From positions 38,668 through 102,667 of the forward strand of contig NZ_BOLX01000004.1 of assembly GCF_016861915.1 (NCBI RefSeq): a stretch of DNA of 64,000 bases. Direction: 5' to 3'. This document shows positions 10,041-20,120 of the stretch, one piece after another. The position numbers and the translations under genes were made by a program. Every line of letters starts with the position of its first letter. Position 1 is the stretch's first letter. The DNA comes from Apilactobacillus nanyangensis. Its GTDB lineage: Bacteria; Bacillota; Bacilli; Lactobacillales; Lactobacillaceae. The notes under the pieces were generated by a model. That model saw nothing but the letters and a program-made list of their open reading frames with translations. It was not told where the DNA came from and did not search any database.

Positions 10041-10484
10041 TTAGCTTAAGTGAGCTTTTACAGATTGGTTAACTTCGTTTCCGTCAGCTTTACCCTTAAC
10101 CTTTGGCATGATAGCACCCATTACTTTACCAAAATCAGACATTGCTGAAGCGCCAACTTCGCTGATAGTTTCTTCAACTACCTTGTCAATTTCTTCTTTT
10201 GACATTTGTTTTGGAGCATACTTGCTTAGCACAGCTAATTGTTCTTCTTGTTCGGCAACTAAATCATCTCTACCACCATCTTTGAATTCAGCAATAGATT
10301 CCTTAACTTGCTTAACTTCACGACTGATAACAGTTAATTCTTCGTCATCACTTAAATCATGACCCAAAGCAACTTTTTCGTTAGTTAGGGCTGATTTTAG
10401 AGAACGAATAACGTTCAAAGCAGTTTTGTTGTGTTCCTTCATTGCATTTTTAAGATCTTCATTAAGATTTGTAGCGATACTCAT
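10041..10484 (-). CDS. yqeY: GatB/YqeY domain protein
   Basis: A 147-residue protein of the YqeY family, related to the C-terminal tRNA-binding tail domain of GatB. Its exact role is not established. A helical N-terminal half (LNEDLKNAMKEHNKTALNVIRSLKSAL) is followed by the compact tail domain with DFGKVMGAIMPKVKGKADGNEV, the family signature. It lies behind rpsU and its terminator, so it is probably expressed by read-through or from a promoter I cannot see. Confidence 0.94.
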   Translation of the reverse strand: MSIATNLNEDLKNAMKEHNKTALNVIRSLKSALTNEKVALGHDLSDDEELTVISREVKQVKESIAEFKDGGRDDLVAEQEEQLAVLSKYAPKQMSKEEIDKVVEETISEVGASAMSDFGKVMGAIMPKVKGKADGNEVNQSVKAHLS

Positions 10485-10524
10485 TATAGTTTCCCTCTTT
10501 CAAAATATTCAGCTTAGTTTTAGC

Positions 10525-10559
10525 AAAAAAAACGTCCCTGAAATAACAGGAACGTTTTT
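10525..10559 (-). terminator. Terminator after rpsU
   Basis: ACGTTCCTG pairs with CAGGGACGT (one G-U) around a 6-base loop and is followed by eight U. It should make rpsU mRNA more abundant than that of the genes downstream. Confidence 0.87.
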
Positions 10560-10564
10560 AGTAA

Positions 10565-10759
10565 TTAAAAGCGACGGCTTTTTTTCTTGTTGTTGCGCTT
10601 TCTTGCTGCTTCAGATTTTAATTTACGTTTAACACTTGGTTTTTCGTAGAATTCTCGTTTACGGTATTCACGTAAAGTACCGTTCTTGGAAACTGTACGT
10701 TTGAAACGACGAAGAGCATCATCAAGAGATTCGTTTTTACGAACGACTGTTTTTGACAT
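10565..10759 (-). CDS. rpsU: 30S ribosomal protein S21
   Basis: Small basic ribosomal protein that binds the platform near the 3' end of 16S rRNA. At 64 residues it shows the S21 pattern: [17 protein letters not shown] near the N-terminus, then [13 protein letters not shown] and a lysine/arginine-rich tail ending in NKKKSRRF. The ribosome site GGAGGGAGGG is very strong. A consensus promoter lies 70 bases upstream. It leads the rpsU-yqeY-phoH run. Confidence 0.97.
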   Translation of the reverse strand: MSKTVVRKNESLDDALRRFKRTVSKNGTLREYRKREFYEKPSVKRKLKSEAARKRNNKKKSRRF

Positions 10760-10830
10760 ATGAAAATTCCCTCCCTCCGAGCTCGAAATACAACAGTTAC
10801 TTTTTTTGTTTATTAAAACTGTTCTTAATA

Positions 10831-10859
10831 ATTATACAAAACAATATTTATAACGTCAA
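10831..10859 (-). promoter_or_regulatory. Promoter of rpsU
   Basis: TTGACG, 17 bases, then a perfect TATAAT. Among the best sigma-A promoters in the window. The leader holds a small inverted repeat, AACAGTT and AACTGTT, at about 10791-10824, which could form a weak hairpin. Confidence 0.86.
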
Positions 10860-10880
10860 TATTACATTTCAATTTAAAAC

Positions 10881-10909
10881 TACTTTTATGACAGTTTTTT
10901 AGATATAAT
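10881..10909 (+). promoter_or_regulatory. Candidate promoter of the PPDK regulator gene
   Basis: A perfect TATAAT at 10904-10909 lies 26 bases before the start codon. The -35 hexamer 17 bases upstream is weak (TACTTT). It is divergent from the rpsU promoter, sharing an AT-rich intergenic stretch. Confidence 0.45.
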
Positions 10910-10935
10910 ATAGTCGTTAAAAAGGAGTGATTTTA

Positions 10936-11748
10936 ATGAAACATATTAATATATTTGCCATCTCTGATTCTAGTGGTGAAACAGCGATGCAAGTTGCTAA
11001 AACCGCTGGTGCACAATTCGAAAGTGCTGACATTTCATACGAACGATACCCATTTATCACTACCGAATCAATGTTAAGTGGTATCTTAAAAATTGCTAAA
11101 CAAAAAGAAGCCGTCATTTTTCATACCCTAGTTAACGCCGATTTAAGTAAACTAATTGAAGATTTTGCAATGGCCAATAATTTACAAAACGTTGACTGTG
11201 TCCAAAAGCCCATGAAGGCCATTAGTAGCCAATTAGGTTTTAACCCTGAACGTGTTAGTGGTTTGGTTCATGACTTAAACGATGATTACTTTAAAAGAAT
11301 TGAAGCGATGGAATTCTCCGTTGAAAATGATGATGGAAGCAACCCACAAAACCTAACAAAAGCAGATGTCGTAATCCTAGGAATTTCTAGAACATCCAAG
11401 ACACCGCTATCACTATACCTTGCAAACAAACAGGTAAAGGTATCAAACGTTCCAATTGGTCCTACCATCCAGTTACCTAAAGAAGTATTTGACGTTGATC
11501 CAAAGAAAATTATTGGTCTTACCAGCGTAACTAAAGATATTCAAAAGATTAGAAAAGCCAGAATGGCATCATATGGTATCGATGAAGATACACCATATTC
11601 AAACTCAAAGAACATTGATGAGGAATTAGAATATGCTAACAACTTATACCATGAACTTGGTTGTTTAATTATCGACGTCCACGATAAATCAATCGAAGAA
11701 ACAGCCACTGTGATTATGGAAAGTCTTGATTTAGATTCATACCAATAA
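10936..11748 (+). CDS. yqfL: Pyruvate, phosphate dikinase regulatory protein (bifunctional kinase/pyrophosphorylase)
   Basis: Member of the DUF299/PPDK-regulatory family, which inactivates PPDK by ADP-dependent phosphorylation and reactivates it by Pi-dependent dephosphorylation. The 270-residue protein opens with INIFAISDSSGETA and has the P-loop-like GISRTSKTP at about residues 150-158, the family hallmark. A GTG three codons upstream is in frame, but the AAAGGAGT site favours this ATG. No PPDK gene is in the window, so the partner enzyme must be elsewhere if this is active. It is divergent from rpsU and convergent with nfo. Confidence 0.93.
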   Translation: MKHINIFAISDSSGETAMQVAKTAGAQFESADISYERYPFITTESMLSGILKIAKQKEAVIFHTLVNADLSKLIEDFAMANNLQNVDCVQKPMKAISSQLGFNPERVSGLVHDLNDDYFKRIEAMEFSVENDDGSNPQNLTKADVVILGISRTSKTPLSLYLANKQVKVSNVPIGPTIQLPKEVFDVDPKKIIGLTSVTKDIQKIRKARMASYGIDEDTPYSNSKNIDEELEYANNLYHELGCLIIDVHDKSIEETATVIMESLDLDSYQ

Positions 11749-11773
11749 AAAAAGAGCTTAACAGCTCTTTTTT
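11747..11773. terminator. Bidirectional terminator between yqfL and nfo
   Basis: AAAAAAGAGC and GCTCTTTTTT pair around a 6-base loop. With A and U tracts on both sides, it can end both convergent transcripts. Confidence 0.88.
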
Positions 11774-11777
11774 ATTT

Positions 11778-12683
11778 TTATTGATTTAAAATATCATCCA
11801 TCAAATTATTATTGAATTGTTGTTCTTTTAACATTTTAACTTCGAAGTAATGTGGAGACAACTTCTTCTTAGTTCCTTCAACAGCAACAGCTGGTGTTTC
11901 CATAATCTTTGGAACATCAACTAAAGATTCGTGGTGAGCAATGTAGTTCAAGGCATCGAACCCGATTGTTCCTAACCCAATGATTTCATGTCTATCTTTA
12001 TGACTGCCAAAATCATTCTTAGAATCATTTAAGTGAACGACCTTTAATCGATCTAAACCAATTACATGGTCGAATTCATTTAAGACACCGTCGAAGTCTT
12101 CTTTAACGTTGTAACCAGCATCGTTAGTATGACAAGTGTCGAAAGTAACGGATACTTTATCGTTGTCCTTAACACCATCAATGATTTGTGCAATTTCTTC
12201 AAAGGTACGTCCAACTTCTGTTCCCTTACCTGCCATAGTTTCCAACGCAATTTGAACCTTTTGATCTGGTTCAATGACTTCGTTTAAACCCTTGGCAATT
12301 TGAGCAATTGCTTTATCTGCACCTTCACCAACATGAGAACCAGGATGTAACACAATTTGTGTTGCACCAATAGCTTCAGCACGTTTAACTTCTTCATGTA
12401 AGAAATCAACACCAAACTTAAAGTTCTGTGGCTTGGTAACATTTCCTAAATTAATGATGTATGGAGCATGAACAACGCTTTCCAAAATACCATGTTCTTT
12501 CATGTATTCCTTACCGTCTTCGGCTCTTAATTCATCAATTGGCTTTCTTCTGGTGTTTTGAGGAGCACCAGTGTAAACCATAAATGCATTTTCACCATAG
12601 CTGTCAGCTTCTTTAGCAGAACCCAAAAACATGGTTGAGCCATTCATGCTAACGTGAGATCCGATTAAAAACTTACTTGTCAT
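11778..12683 (-). CDS. nfo: Deoxyribonuclease IV (endonuclease IV)
   Basis: AP endonuclease of base-excision repair with a TIM-barrel trinuclear zinc site. The 301-residue protein has the family signatures [10 protein letters not shown] (about residues 111-120), [11 protein letters not shown] (about 145-155, zinc-ligand glutamate) and [13 protein letters not shown] (about 180-192). [17 protein letters not shown] (about 220-235) supplies further ligands. The gene starts inside the last codons of the upstream glycerophosphotransferase gene (11-base overlap), so it seems to be carried as the last member of the teichoic acid unit. Confidence 0.97.
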   Translation of the reverse strand: MTSKFLIGSHVSMNGSTMFLGSAKEADSYGENAFMVYTGAPQNTRRKPIDELRAEDGKEYMKEHGILESVVHAPYIINLGNVTKPQNFKFGVDFLHEEVKRAEAIGATQIVLHPGSHVGEGADKAIAQIAKGLNEVIEPDQKVQIALETMAGKGTEVGRTFEEIAQIIDGVKDNDKVSVTFDTCHTNDAGYNVKEDFDGVLNEFDHVIGLDRLKVVHLNDSKNDFGSHKDRHEIIGLGTIGFDALNYIAHHESLVDVPKIMETPAVAVEGTKKKLSPHYFEVKMLKEQQFNNNLMDDILNQ

Positions 12684-13896
12684 TACTAATCATCCTCATT
12701 TCATCAACAAATTTTTCTGAAGAGTCTGCGGATTCCCATCCACAATACTTTTCATAGAATTCTTCGTACTTCTTATCGTATTCAGAATACTTCTTTTCCT
12801 TGTTAAATACATCAATTTGCTTGTAAAAGTCGTCTTCATCTTCAACAACGGGTCCAGGTAATTCTGTTCTGTAGTCAAAGTAGAAACCACGAATATCATC
12901 TTCATAATGCTTTAAATCATATGCATAGAATAACATTGGACGTTTTAAATTAGCATAGTCAAACATTACTGATGAATAGTCTGTAATTAATAAATCTGAC
13001 ATTAAGTATAGATCACTGATGTCTTCTTCAACCATGATGTAAACACGGTCCTCAAATCCCTTAATATCAATGAAATCTTTTACAAGATAATGTGGTCTGA
13101 TAATTAATACAGTATTATCATCAACTTGTTCAAAGAAAGTCTTCAAACTAAATGGTAATTCAAAGTTGTAAACACCTTTACGTTTGTAATTATCATCTCG
13201 CCAAGTTGGTGCATATGTAATTACATTTAAATCATCACGACCAAGGTATTCTTTCTTTAATCTACTAATGTTATCTTGAGTGTCACCGTAATATAAAACA
13301 TCATTTCTTGGATAACCAATGTCTAGAAAATGATTGTTAAAATCAAATGCTCTAGCAAAAATATCTTTCGAATATTGGTTAGGAGCAATTAAGTAATCCC
13401 AACGATGAGCTTCATTAGTAAAGTTTCTTTTATATTTTTCAGTGTTGGTACCTGGCATCATAACATTTTCAATATCGGTACCTAATTTCTTCAAAGGAGT
13501 ACCATGCCATGTTTGCATATATACGGTACCTTTATTTTTATTCCACCATTTTGGCGTTCTAGAATTAAATACCCAGAAGTTGGCTCTAGCCATTACCCAT
13601 ACCCACTTAGGCATGAACTTTCTGACCATATTAATATCTGGATACAATTCTTTGAAGGTCTTATATTGAGCTTTTCTCACAGTAAAATATGCTTTTGACT
13701 TATCTTCGGGATATTTTTCAACCCACTTTTCATAAATAGCTGCAGGGTTATCATTAATATCTTTTCCCTGGAAACTTTCAAAAACAACTAGATTCTTTTT
13801 TACTGGTAAAGTAATCAAAACATTATTAATTAAAATCAATACTCGACGAATTGATTTTTTAATAAATCTAATTACTTTTTTCTTCAATTTCATCAT
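12673..13896 (-). CDS. CDP-glycerol glycerophosphotransferase family protein (TagF-like)
   Basis: Transfers glycerol phosphate from CDP-glycerol onto a teichoic acid chain at the inner membrane face. The 407 residues hold a basic, partly hydrophobic N-terminus ([24 protein letters not shown]) that suits membrane association. The Glyphos_transf fold includes [14 protein letters not shown] (about 130-143), [11 protein letters not shown] and the strongly conserved [17 protein letters not shown] (about 305-321). The first motif histidine and the later DYSS are the known substrate-site elements. It follows tagG by 29 bases. Whether it primes or polymerises cannot be told from sequence. Confidence 0.9.
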   Translation of the reverse strand: MMKLKKKVIRFIKKSIRRVLILINNVLITLPVKKNLVVFESFQGKDINDNPAAIYEKWVEKYPEDKSKAYFTVRKAQYKTFKELYPDINMVRKFMPKWVWVMARANFWVFNSRTPKWWNKNKGTVYMQTWHGTPLKKLGTDIENVMMPGTNTEKYKRNFTNEAHRWDYLIAPNQYSKDIFARAFDFNNHFLDIGYPRNDVLYYGDTQDNISRLKKEYLGRDDLNVITYAPTWRDDNYKRKGVYNFELPFSLKTFFEQVDDNTVLIIRPHYLVKDFIDIKGFEDRVYIMVEEDISDLYLMSDLLITDYSSVMFDYANLKRPMLFYAYDLKHYEDDIRGFYFDYRTELPGPVVEDEDDFYKQIDVFNKEKKYSEYDKKYEEFYEKYCGWESADSSEKFVDEMRMISNDK

Positions 13897-13925
13897 ACGA
13901 CACTTTCAATCCTTTTAACTTTTAA

Positions 13926-14744
13926 CTAAATATAATCTACAAAGCGAGCTCTGAACTTGTAATGTAGATGTGATCCAACCAATAGGAAGAATAATACTGT
14001 TAACCAGAAAATTAACATCAACATTGGCTTTTGCCAGAACCATGCTTCACCTAGCATTGATTCTCTAAATCCAGAAACAATGTAGAAGAATGGGTTCAAT
14101 TGTAAGAATCTTACAAAGAATGCAGGGAATGCATTAGTTTCAAAGTTAAATAGAACTCCAGACATGTAGAACAATACTCTCATGATTGATTGTAGGAAAA
14201 TACGGTAATCACGGACAAGAATTGTGACAGTTGAGTTAAAGATACCAAATGCTAATAACCAGCAAATCATTGCAAAGAAGTAGTATAGCCATTGAATCCA
14301 GTATAGGTTAGGTAGTACTCCACCCTTTAGGTACCCTAAGATAATTGAACATGCTAGCATAGCCCAGAATGAACTTAAGTTAGTTAGAATCTTAATTGAT
14401 GGTAGAACACTAACCGGGAACTTCATTTTTGAAACCATACCCACTTGTTGGTAGATACTCTTAGATGCATCCAATGTAACACTGTTCATGTAGAACCATG
14501 GAGTAATACCGATAACCATCCAAGTTAGGTAATCAACACTACCAGATGTACCCTTCTTTAAACCAACACCGAATACTAACCAATAAATTAAGATTTGAAT
14601 AATTGGGTATAAGTAGGCCCAAACAATACCTAGGTAATGACTTTGGTAATCAGATTTATCTTGGTATTTTGACACTCTAAACATTATTGGTAAATTTTGA
14701 ATTTGCTCTTTGATTAATGTAATGACTTCCTTCAAGCCGATCAC
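13926..14744 (-). CDS. tagG: Teichoic acid ABC transporter permease TagG
   Basis: ABC-2 type permease that exports lipid-linked teichoic acid. The 272-residue protein has six predicted membrane segments and the typical N-terminal block RVSKYQDKSDYQSHYLGIVWAYL-like sequence, then WLVFGVGLKKG and PWFYMNSVTLDASKSIYQQ. It ends in a short basic tail, HYKFRARFVDYI. The listed start is GTG. A TTG three codons further in is better spaced from the AAGGAA site, so the start is uncertain. The partner ATPase TagH is not beside it, which is unusual for this pair. Confidence 0.92.
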   Translation of the reverse strand: MIGLKEVITLIKEQIQNLPIMFRVSKYQDKSDYQSHYLGIVWAYLYPIIQILIYWLVFGVGLKKGTSGSVDYLTWMVIGITPWFYMNSVTLDASKSIYQQVGMVSKMKFPVSVLPSIKILTNLSSFWAMLACSIILGYLKGGVLPNLYWIQWLYYFFAMICWLLAFGIFNSTVTILVRDYRIFLQSIMRVLFYMSGVLFNFETNAFPAFFVRFLQLNPFFYIVSGFRESMLGEAWFWQKPMLMLIFWLTVLFFLLVGSHLHYKFRARFVDYI

Positions 14745-14751
14745 ACTTCCT

Positions 14752-15918
14752 TTACTTTAAAGTTTTAATATATCTGTCGATTACTCGACTTGTTGCAAAA
14801 CCATCATTGTATTTGTTCCAATGACGATTAAAATTGGTAAAATCTGTTTGTTTATCTTCACTAATTGCTGTTTTTAGGTCATCCAAAGAAGTAATTGGTT
14901 TTGTAGGCAACCAATTTAATAAATCATCTTGAATTCCTGGATTTTGTTTGTATTGGTCTAAATCAAACATAAAGAACAATAGAGAATGTGCATTAGGCAA
15001 TAGTGAATAATCAAAAGCAACTGATGAATAATCAGTTACTAAGGTGTCAGTTACAGCTAACAAATCAGTTGTTGATAATTGATTTGAAAACATCACGTTT
15101 GGATTCTTTGATTCCCTTTGTAATTTTTCTTCTAAGTCCTTTAGAAGTGGATGTAGCTTTACGACTACCATTGCATTAGGATCATTTGATAAAGCCTTAA
15201 TAACACCCTTAGGTGGGTTAAATGACCTTCCCTCATCACGATATGTTGGTGCATATAGAATTACTCGTTTATCCTTTAATTGAGGAGCAAAGCTATAAAC
15301 ACGTCTTCTCGCGATACTTTGCCATTTTTCCTTAAATAATCTGTCAGATCTTGGATAACCAATCATCTTCATTTTATCAAAGGAAACATGATAGCTATTC
15401 TCAAATACATGTCCCATTGTTTCGGAAGCAACCACATATTCATCAAAGCTATTATAAACTTTTTGAAAGCGACGTTTGTCGGAAGCACTTCTATCCTTAG
15501 TAGAAGCATCTTCCCAACCAAACTTCTTAATTGCACCATTGGCATGCCATAATTGAACAACCTTTAAATTCTTTGGATGGACAATGCCACCCAAAAAAGG
15601 AAAGTAATTGTCACAAAAGACAACATTACTTGCCATTATTTTTGGAATTAAGTCAAACACTAGTTTAAATCCGTCTCTAAACAAGACGGTCTTAATTCCG
15701 TATGCAGCCAAATCAGTGGCTGCCGCTTCGCTTGATGATTCATAATATACATATAGCCTTTTATTTTTTGGCAATCGACGAGCCATTGATTTGATTAATC
15801 CAAGATTATTATCAAAGCTCATTATGTAAATTACATTCTCTTTTTTTCTGAAATAAAATAGTAAAGAAACTATCTTAATTAAAAATATATACATAACCTT
15901 CAAAACAGATCCCACCAT
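14752..15918 (-). CDS. CDP-glycerol glycerophosphotransferase family protein (TagB-like)
   Basis: The first gene of the small teichoic acid unit, 388 residues. A hydrophobic N-terminal segment (MYIFLIKIVSLLFYF) may anchor it. The transferase domain shows QLWHANGAIKKFGWED (about 123-138), VGYPRSDRLF-like sequence and LVTDYSSVAFDYSLLPN (about 285-301). The LWHANGAIKKFG form resembles the TagB/TarB primase subgroup that adds the first glycerol phosphate, more than the polymerase subgroup with HGTPLK. That assignment is an inference. No clear ribosome site precedes the ATG. A second ATG eight codons in is also possible. Confidence 0.85.
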   Translation of the reverse strand: MVGSVLKVMYIFLIKIVSLLFYFRKKENVIYIMSFDNNLGLIKSMARRLPKNKRLYVYYESSSEAAATDLAAYGIKTVLFRDGFKLVFDLIPKIMASNVVFCDNYFPFLGGIVHPKNLKVVQLWHANGAIKKFGWEDASTKDRSASDKRRFQKVYNSFDEYVVASETMGHVFENSYHVSFDKMKMIGYPRSDRLFKEKWQSIARRRVYSFAPQLKDKRVILYAPTYRDEGRSFNPPKGVIKALSNDPNAMVVVKLHPLLKDLEEKLQRESKNPNVMFSNQLSTTDLLAVTDTLVTDYSSVAFDYSLLPNAHSLLFFMFDLDQYKQNPGIQDDLLNWLPTKPITSLDDLKTAISEDKQTDFTNFNRHWNKYNDGFATSRVIDRYIKTLK

Positions 15919-15944
15919 ATTTAAAAACTATCACACAATCCAGT

Positions 15945-15953
15945 ATTATATCA
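15945..15953 (-). promoter_or_regulatory. Extended -10 promoter of the teichoic acid unit
   Basis: TGATATAAT fits the extended -10 form (TGnTATAAT). No good -35 is visible. It lies 26 bases upstream of the first gene, so the leader would be very short. Confidence 0.55.
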
Positions 15954-15983
15954 CACTTAATGTAGAAAAATTATTACATTTAA

Positions 15984-16862
15984 CTATTCAACCTTGTGTT
16001 CATAGAAATGCCCCATAATAGTAGATGCTTCAGTCACACTCGCAAATGCGTGCTCATCTGATTCATCTAAAGCTTCCTGTAACTCAGATAGTTCATATCT
16101 TGAAATGGTTGTAAATAGAATTGTTTTTTCATCATGCTTATATGCACCCTCAGCATCATGAATGATCGTAATTCCACGAGGAATATGGTTTTGAATGCTA
16201 TCAATCACTGTCTTTGGATGATCTGTTACGACTAGCACCTGCATTCTTTGTTGACGAGTGTATGCGAAGTCAATCGCCTTAGCATTCACCACGATTCCGA
16301 TTGCAGAATAAAATGCATATGGCCATCCATACGTAAATCCAGCAGCGGTAATAATGAAGATATTGAAAGCGATGTTAATCGTTCCAATACTTCTCCCCGT
16401 TTTTCTCCGGATAACAATTCCTAAAATATCCAATCCACCTGTAGAAATTTCGTTTTTTAAACTCATTCCCGTTCCAAAACCATTAACCACGCCACCAAAG
16501 ATAGCACAAATCATCGGATCATTGGTTAGATACACTGGATGCAATGACTTAATCATAAAACTGGCTAGAAAAACAGTTAAGATGGTAAAACAAGTAAATT
16601 GATGGCCAATTTGTTTCCAGGCCAATATAAAAAATGGAATATTTAATACAAATAAACCAATCGAAGGAGAAATTGAGAATGGTAAAAATCTCCCTGATAA
16701 AGTATTAATCAACTGTGATAAACCAGTAAATCCAGATGAGTAGATTTTACCTGGCGTCCAGAAAAAATTCATGGCAATTGATACCATGATTCCGTACATA
16801 AAAGCAGTTGATGCTTTCGCTAAGTATTGATGTCGTCTTAAAATCCTTTGAACATCGTCCAT
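15984..16862 (-). CDS. YitT-family membrane protein (DUF2179)
   Basis: A five- to six-helix integral membrane protein with a C-terminal cytoplasmic DUF2179 domain. The function of the family is not firmly known. The 292-residue protein starts MDDVQRILRRHQYLAKAS. Helices follow, with the conserved GLSQLI, SLKNEISTGGLDILGIVI and GTINIAFNIF segments. The cytoplasmic domain (about 210-290) holds GITIIHDAEGAYKHDEKTIL and TTISRYELSELQEAL. An ATG three codons upstream is only 2 bases from the GAGAGG site, so I prefer the second ATG. It has its own extended -10 promoter and stands between two operons. Confidence 0.85.
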   Translation of the reverse strand: MDDVQRILRRHQYLAKASTAFMYGIMVSIAMNFFWTPGKIYSSGFTGLSQLINTLSGRFLPFSISPSIGLFVLNIPFFILAWKQIGHQFTCFTILTVFLASFMIKSLHPVYLTNDPMICAIFGGVVNGFGTGMSLKNEISTGGLDILGIVIRRKTGRSIGTINIAFNIFIITAAGFTYGWPYAFYSAIGIVVNAKAIDFAYTRQQRMQVLVVTDHPKTVIDSIQNHIPRGITIIHDAEGAYKHDEKTILFTTISRYELSELQEALDESDEHAFASVTEASTIMGHFYEHKVE

Positions 16863-16894
16863 AAGTTTCATAACCTCTCATTTAATATGAAAAT

Positions 16895-16903
16895 AGTATA
16901 ACA
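16895..16903 (-). promoter_or_regulatory. Extended -10 promoter of the YitT gene
   Basis: TGTTATACT fits the extended -10 form. It lies just after the aspS terminator, with no recognisable -35. Confidence 0.52.
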
Positions 16904-16914
16904 TAAATACGGAT

Positions 16915-16944
16915 TAAAAAAAGACTTCCCTAATGGAAGTCTTT
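16915..16944 (-). terminator. Terminator after aspS
   Basis: A perfect 10-bp stem (AAAGACTTCC / GGAAGTCTTT), 5-base loop and a U-run. Confidence 0.9.
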
Positions 16945-16952
16945 CTTTGTTA

Positions 16953-18734
16953 TTAAGCTTCTGGTTCGTCTTCAGCTTCTAGTCCTAAGTCATCTAATTG
17001 TTTCTTAGAAACAGGTGCTGGAGCATTAGTCATTGGTTCAGTAGCCTTTGAATTCTTAGGGAATGCGATAACATCTCTAATGTTTTCAGTTTGTGCTAAT
17101 AATCTAGCAAAACGGTCTAAACCAATAGCTAAACCACCATGAGGTGGGAAACCGTAGTCTAAGGCATCTAGGAAGTAACCAAATTGTTCTTGGGCACTTT
17201 CTCTAGTGAAGCCTAAGGCCTTTAGCATCTTCAATTGTAGTTCCTTAGTGTGGATACGGATTGATCCACCACCAAGTTCTAGACCATTCAAGATAATGTC
17301 GTAACTTTGAGCGTGAGCCTTGTGAGGATCTTCGCCATCGTTTAGGTAATGTTCGTCACCTTCGTTAGGCATTGTGAATGGATGGTGAGCTGGGACCCAT
17401 CTGTCGATACCTTCGTCGTAGTCGAATAATGGCCAGTCAACAACCCATAGGAAGTCAAAGACGTCTGATGGAATCATGTCTTGTTCCTTAGCGATTGCAC
17501 ATCTTAAGTAACCTAATGTATCAGCAACAACCTTATCTCTGTCGGCAGCGAATAGTAATAAGTCGCCTGACTTAGCTTCAGTAGCTGCAAGCATTTGGTC
17601 AACAACACTTTGGTCATCAAAGAACTTAGCGATTGGACCAGTTAAACCATCGTCGGTAACCTTCATCCAAGCAAGACCCTTGGCACCAAATCTTTCTACA
17701 TATTCAGCATACTTGTCAATGTCTTTTCTTGAGTACTTGTCAGCACCACCAGGAACGGCAATTGCTTTTACCTTACCGCCGTTTTCAATTGCGCCACTAA
17801 ATACCTTGAAGTTAACATCTTTAACGATGTCTGATAGATCCTTTAGTTCCATACCAAATCTAACATCTGGTTGGTCGGTACCAAAACGATCCATTGATTC
17901 TTGCCAAGTAATACGTTTGAATGGAGCCTTGATATCGATGTTTAAAGTATCCTTCATTACCTTTACGATTAAACCTTCAGTTAGGTCTTGGATGTCTTCA
18001 GCATTTAAGAATGAAGTTTCCATATCGATTTGGGTAAATTCTGGTTGTCTATCACCACGTAAGTCTTCATCACGGAAACAACGAGCAATTTGGTAGTAAC
18101 GGTCAAAACCTGAACCCATCAATAATTGCTTAAATAATTGTGGTGATTGTGGTAGTGCGTAGAATGAACCATGGTAAAGTCTTGAAGGAACAAGGTAATC
18201 ACGAGCACCTTCTGGAGTTGAAACTGTTAAGTTAGGAGTTTCAATGTCAATAAAGCCATTATTGTTAAAGTATTCGTGAACTGCTTGAGTAATCTTACTT
18301 CTTAAGATAATTCCACGTTGTACTTCTGGACGTCTTAAGTCTAAGTATCTGTACTTCAACTTAGTTTCTTCTGAAGCTGTGATGTTGTCTTTAATATCAA
18401 ATGGAGGGTTTTCAGACTTGTTTAAGATTTTCACTTCTGAAACAGCAATTTCAATCTTACCAGTGTTAATGTCTGGGTTAACTTCCTTTTCACTTCTGGC
18501 AACAACAGTTCCCTTTACTTCGATTACATATTCATTTCTTAATTGATCAGCGATTGCCAATGCATCTGCACTGTTCTTGTCACTAAATACTAGTTGGACA
18601 ATTCCTTTACGATCTCTTAAGTCAACGAAGATTAATTTACCTAAGTCACGACGTTTGGCAACCCATCCGTCTAAGCATACTTCTTGGTTTAAGTAGCTTT
18701 CATCTACTAAACCACAATAAGTTGTTCGGTTCAT
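16953..18734 (-). CDS. aspS: Aspartyl-tRNA synthetase
   Basis: Class II synthetase charging tRNA-Asp. The 593-residue length is that of the bacterial type with a GAD insertion. It has an N-terminal OB-fold anticodon domain ([23 protein letters not shown]), motif 2 at [21 protein letters not shown] (about 211-231, split here) and the GAD domain in the middle. Motif 3, [14 protein letters not shown], is at about 545-558. It is the second gene of hisS-aspS, 23 bases behind hisS, so it is controlled by the upstream T-box. Confidence 0.98.
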   Translation of the reverse strand: MNRTTYCGLVDESYLNQEVCLDGWVAKRRDLGKLIFVDLRDRKGIVQLVFSDKNSADALAIADQLRNEYVIEVKGTVVARSEKEVNPDINTGKIEIAVSEVKILNKSENPPFDIKDNITASEETKLKYRYLDLRRPEVQRGIILRSKITQAVHEYFNNNGFIDIETPNLTVSTPEGARDYLVPSRLYHGSFYALPQSPQLFKQLLMGSGFDRYYQIARCFRDEDLRGDRQPEFTQIDMETSFLNAEDIQDLTEGLIVKVMKDTLNIDIKAPFKRITWQESMDRFGTDQPDVRFGMELKDLSDIVKDVNFKVFSGAIENGGKVKAIAVPGGADKYSRKDIDKYAEYVERFGAKGLAWMKVTDDGLTGPIAKFFDDQSVVDQMLAATEAKSGDLLLFAADRDKVVADTLGYLRCAIAKEQDMIPSDVFDFLWVVDWPLFDYDEGIDRWVPAHHPFTMPNEGDEHYLNDGEDPHKAHAQSYDIILNGLELGGGSIRIHTKELQLKMLKALGFTRESAQEQFGYFLDALDYGFPPHGGLAIGLDRFARLLAQTENIRDVIAFPKNSKATEPMTNAPAPVSKKQLDDLGLEAEDEPEA

Positions 18735-18757
18735 AATATCTCTCCTAATCTTATTTT

Positions 18758-20047
18758 TTATTTAAAGTTCTTTGAAATTAATTCTGCAAAATTATCTTTT
18801 ACTTCATTAATGTCTACAGTAACTTCGTTTCCATCAGCCATGTTCTTAACATGAATGGTGTTTGATTCTAGTTCTTTATCACCAAGTGTTAAGGTAAACT
18901 TAGCATCTAGCTTATCGGCACTCTTGAATTGTGCCTTTGGTTTACGTGCTAGGTAATCTTTATCAGCCTTAAAGTCTTGCTTTCTTAAAGCTTGAACAAC
19001 CTTAAGTGCTTCAACACTAGCATCGTCACCAATTCCAACTACATAAGCGTCTAAACCAAAAGTATCTGGGAATTGGAAGTTCTTAGAATCCATAAGTAGA
19101 AGTAATCTTTCTACCCCTAGACCAAATCCAACACCTGGCATTTGAGGACCACCTAGTTCTTCAACTAATCCATCGTATCTACCACCGGCACAGATTGTAG
19201 TGTAGCCTTCACCTAATTCCTTAGCGTTGGCCATGATTTCAAAGATTGTGTGGTTGTAGTAATCTAATCCACGAACCATAGTGTGATCAACATCGTATTT
19301 GATGCCTAAGTCATCCAATAGTCTAGTTACCTTATCGAAATGCTTTTGAGCATCATCAGTTAGGTAATCTAGAATTGAAGGAGCACCATCAACGATTAGT
19401 TGGTCTTCTGGTGCTTTACTATCTAGCACACGAAGTGGATTTTTGTGTAGACGTTCCTTAGAATCATCACTTAGTTCTTCAAAGTGTGGTTCCAAGTAGT
19501 CAATCAATGCTTGACGGTAGTCAGCACGAGTTTGCTTATCACCTAAAGTGTTAATAGCCACTCTTAAGTCATTAATTCCTAGATTTTGTAGGTAGTTAAC
19601 GGCCATTGAAATAACTTCAACATCTAATTCTGGTGATTCACTACCAAATGCTTCAACACCGATTTGGTGAAATTGACGTTGACGACCAGATTGAGGACGT
19701 TCGTATCTAAACATTGGTCCCATGTAGTACATCTTAACTGGCTTAGGTGTGTCTGGACCGTAAAGTTTATTTTCAACAAATGCTCTAACTACACCAGCAG
19801 TTCCTTCTGGTCTTAATGTAATATGACGATCTCCTTTATCGTGAAAGTCATACATTTCTTTTGTAACAATATCTGAAGTTTCTCCTGATGTTCTTGAGAA
19901 AACATCGAAACTTTCAAACATTGGTGTTCTTATTTCTTGATAACGATAAGCCGCAAACAACTTTCTAGCTGTTTCTTCAACAAATTGCCATTTTTCAGAA
20001 GTTCCTGGCAAAATATCTGCGGTTCCTTTTGGACGTTGATATCGCAT
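18758..20047 (-). CDS. hisS: Histidyl-tRNA synthetase
   Basis: Class II synthetase charging tRNA-His. The 429 residues include the N-terminal [11 protein letters not shown] and motif 2 [16 protein letters not shown] (about 113-128). The histidine-specific blocks are [10 protein letters not shown] (about 262-271) and [16 protein letters not shown] (about 288-303), with motif 3 [15 protein letters not shown]-terminal anticodon-binding domain follows ([20 protein letters not shown]). A good site GGAGGGATTATC precedes the ATG. It is transcribed through a T-box leader with an Asp/His specifier region. Confidence 0.98.
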   Translation of the reverse strand: MRYQRPKGTADILPGTSEKWQFVEETARKLFAAYRYQEIRTPMFESFDVFSRTSGETSDIVTKEMYDFHDKGDRHITLRPEGTAGVVRAFVENKLYGPDTPKPVKMYYMGPMFRYERPQSGRQRQFHQIGVEAFGSESPELDVEVISMAVNYLQNLGINDLRVAINTLGDKQTRADYRQALIDYLEPHFEELSDDSKERLHKNPLRVLDSKAPEDQLIVDGAPSILDYLTDDAQKHFDKVTRLLDDLGIKYDVDHTMVRGLDYYNHTIFEIMANAKELGEGYTTICAGGRYDGLVEELGGPQMPGVGFGLGVERLLLLMDSKNFQFPDTFGLDAYVVGIGDDASVEALKVVQALRKQDFKADKDYLARKPKAQFKSADKLDAKFTLTLGDKELESNTIHVKNMADGNEVTVDINEVKDNFAELISKNFK

Positions 20048-20079
20048 GATAATCCCTCCGCAAACTTTAATAACTGAAT

Positions 20080-20120
20080 AAAAAAAGCCCCTGTCTAAAT
20101 AAAATCATTTAGACAAGGGC
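20080..20120 (-). terminator. T-box terminator hairpin of hisS-aspS leader
   Basis: GCCCTTGTCTAAAT pairs with ATTTAGACAGGGGC and is followed by seven U. This is a very stable 14-bp stem with one G-U pair. Confidence 0.92.

Noticed and set aside
15957..15984. Terminator after the YitT gene
   Set aside because: AATGTA/TACATT arms exist, but there is no U-run and the stem is only 6-8 bp.
17680..18096. 138-codon frame opposite aspS
   Set aside because: It lies wholly within aspS on the other strand, with no ribosome site, promoter or recognisable domain.
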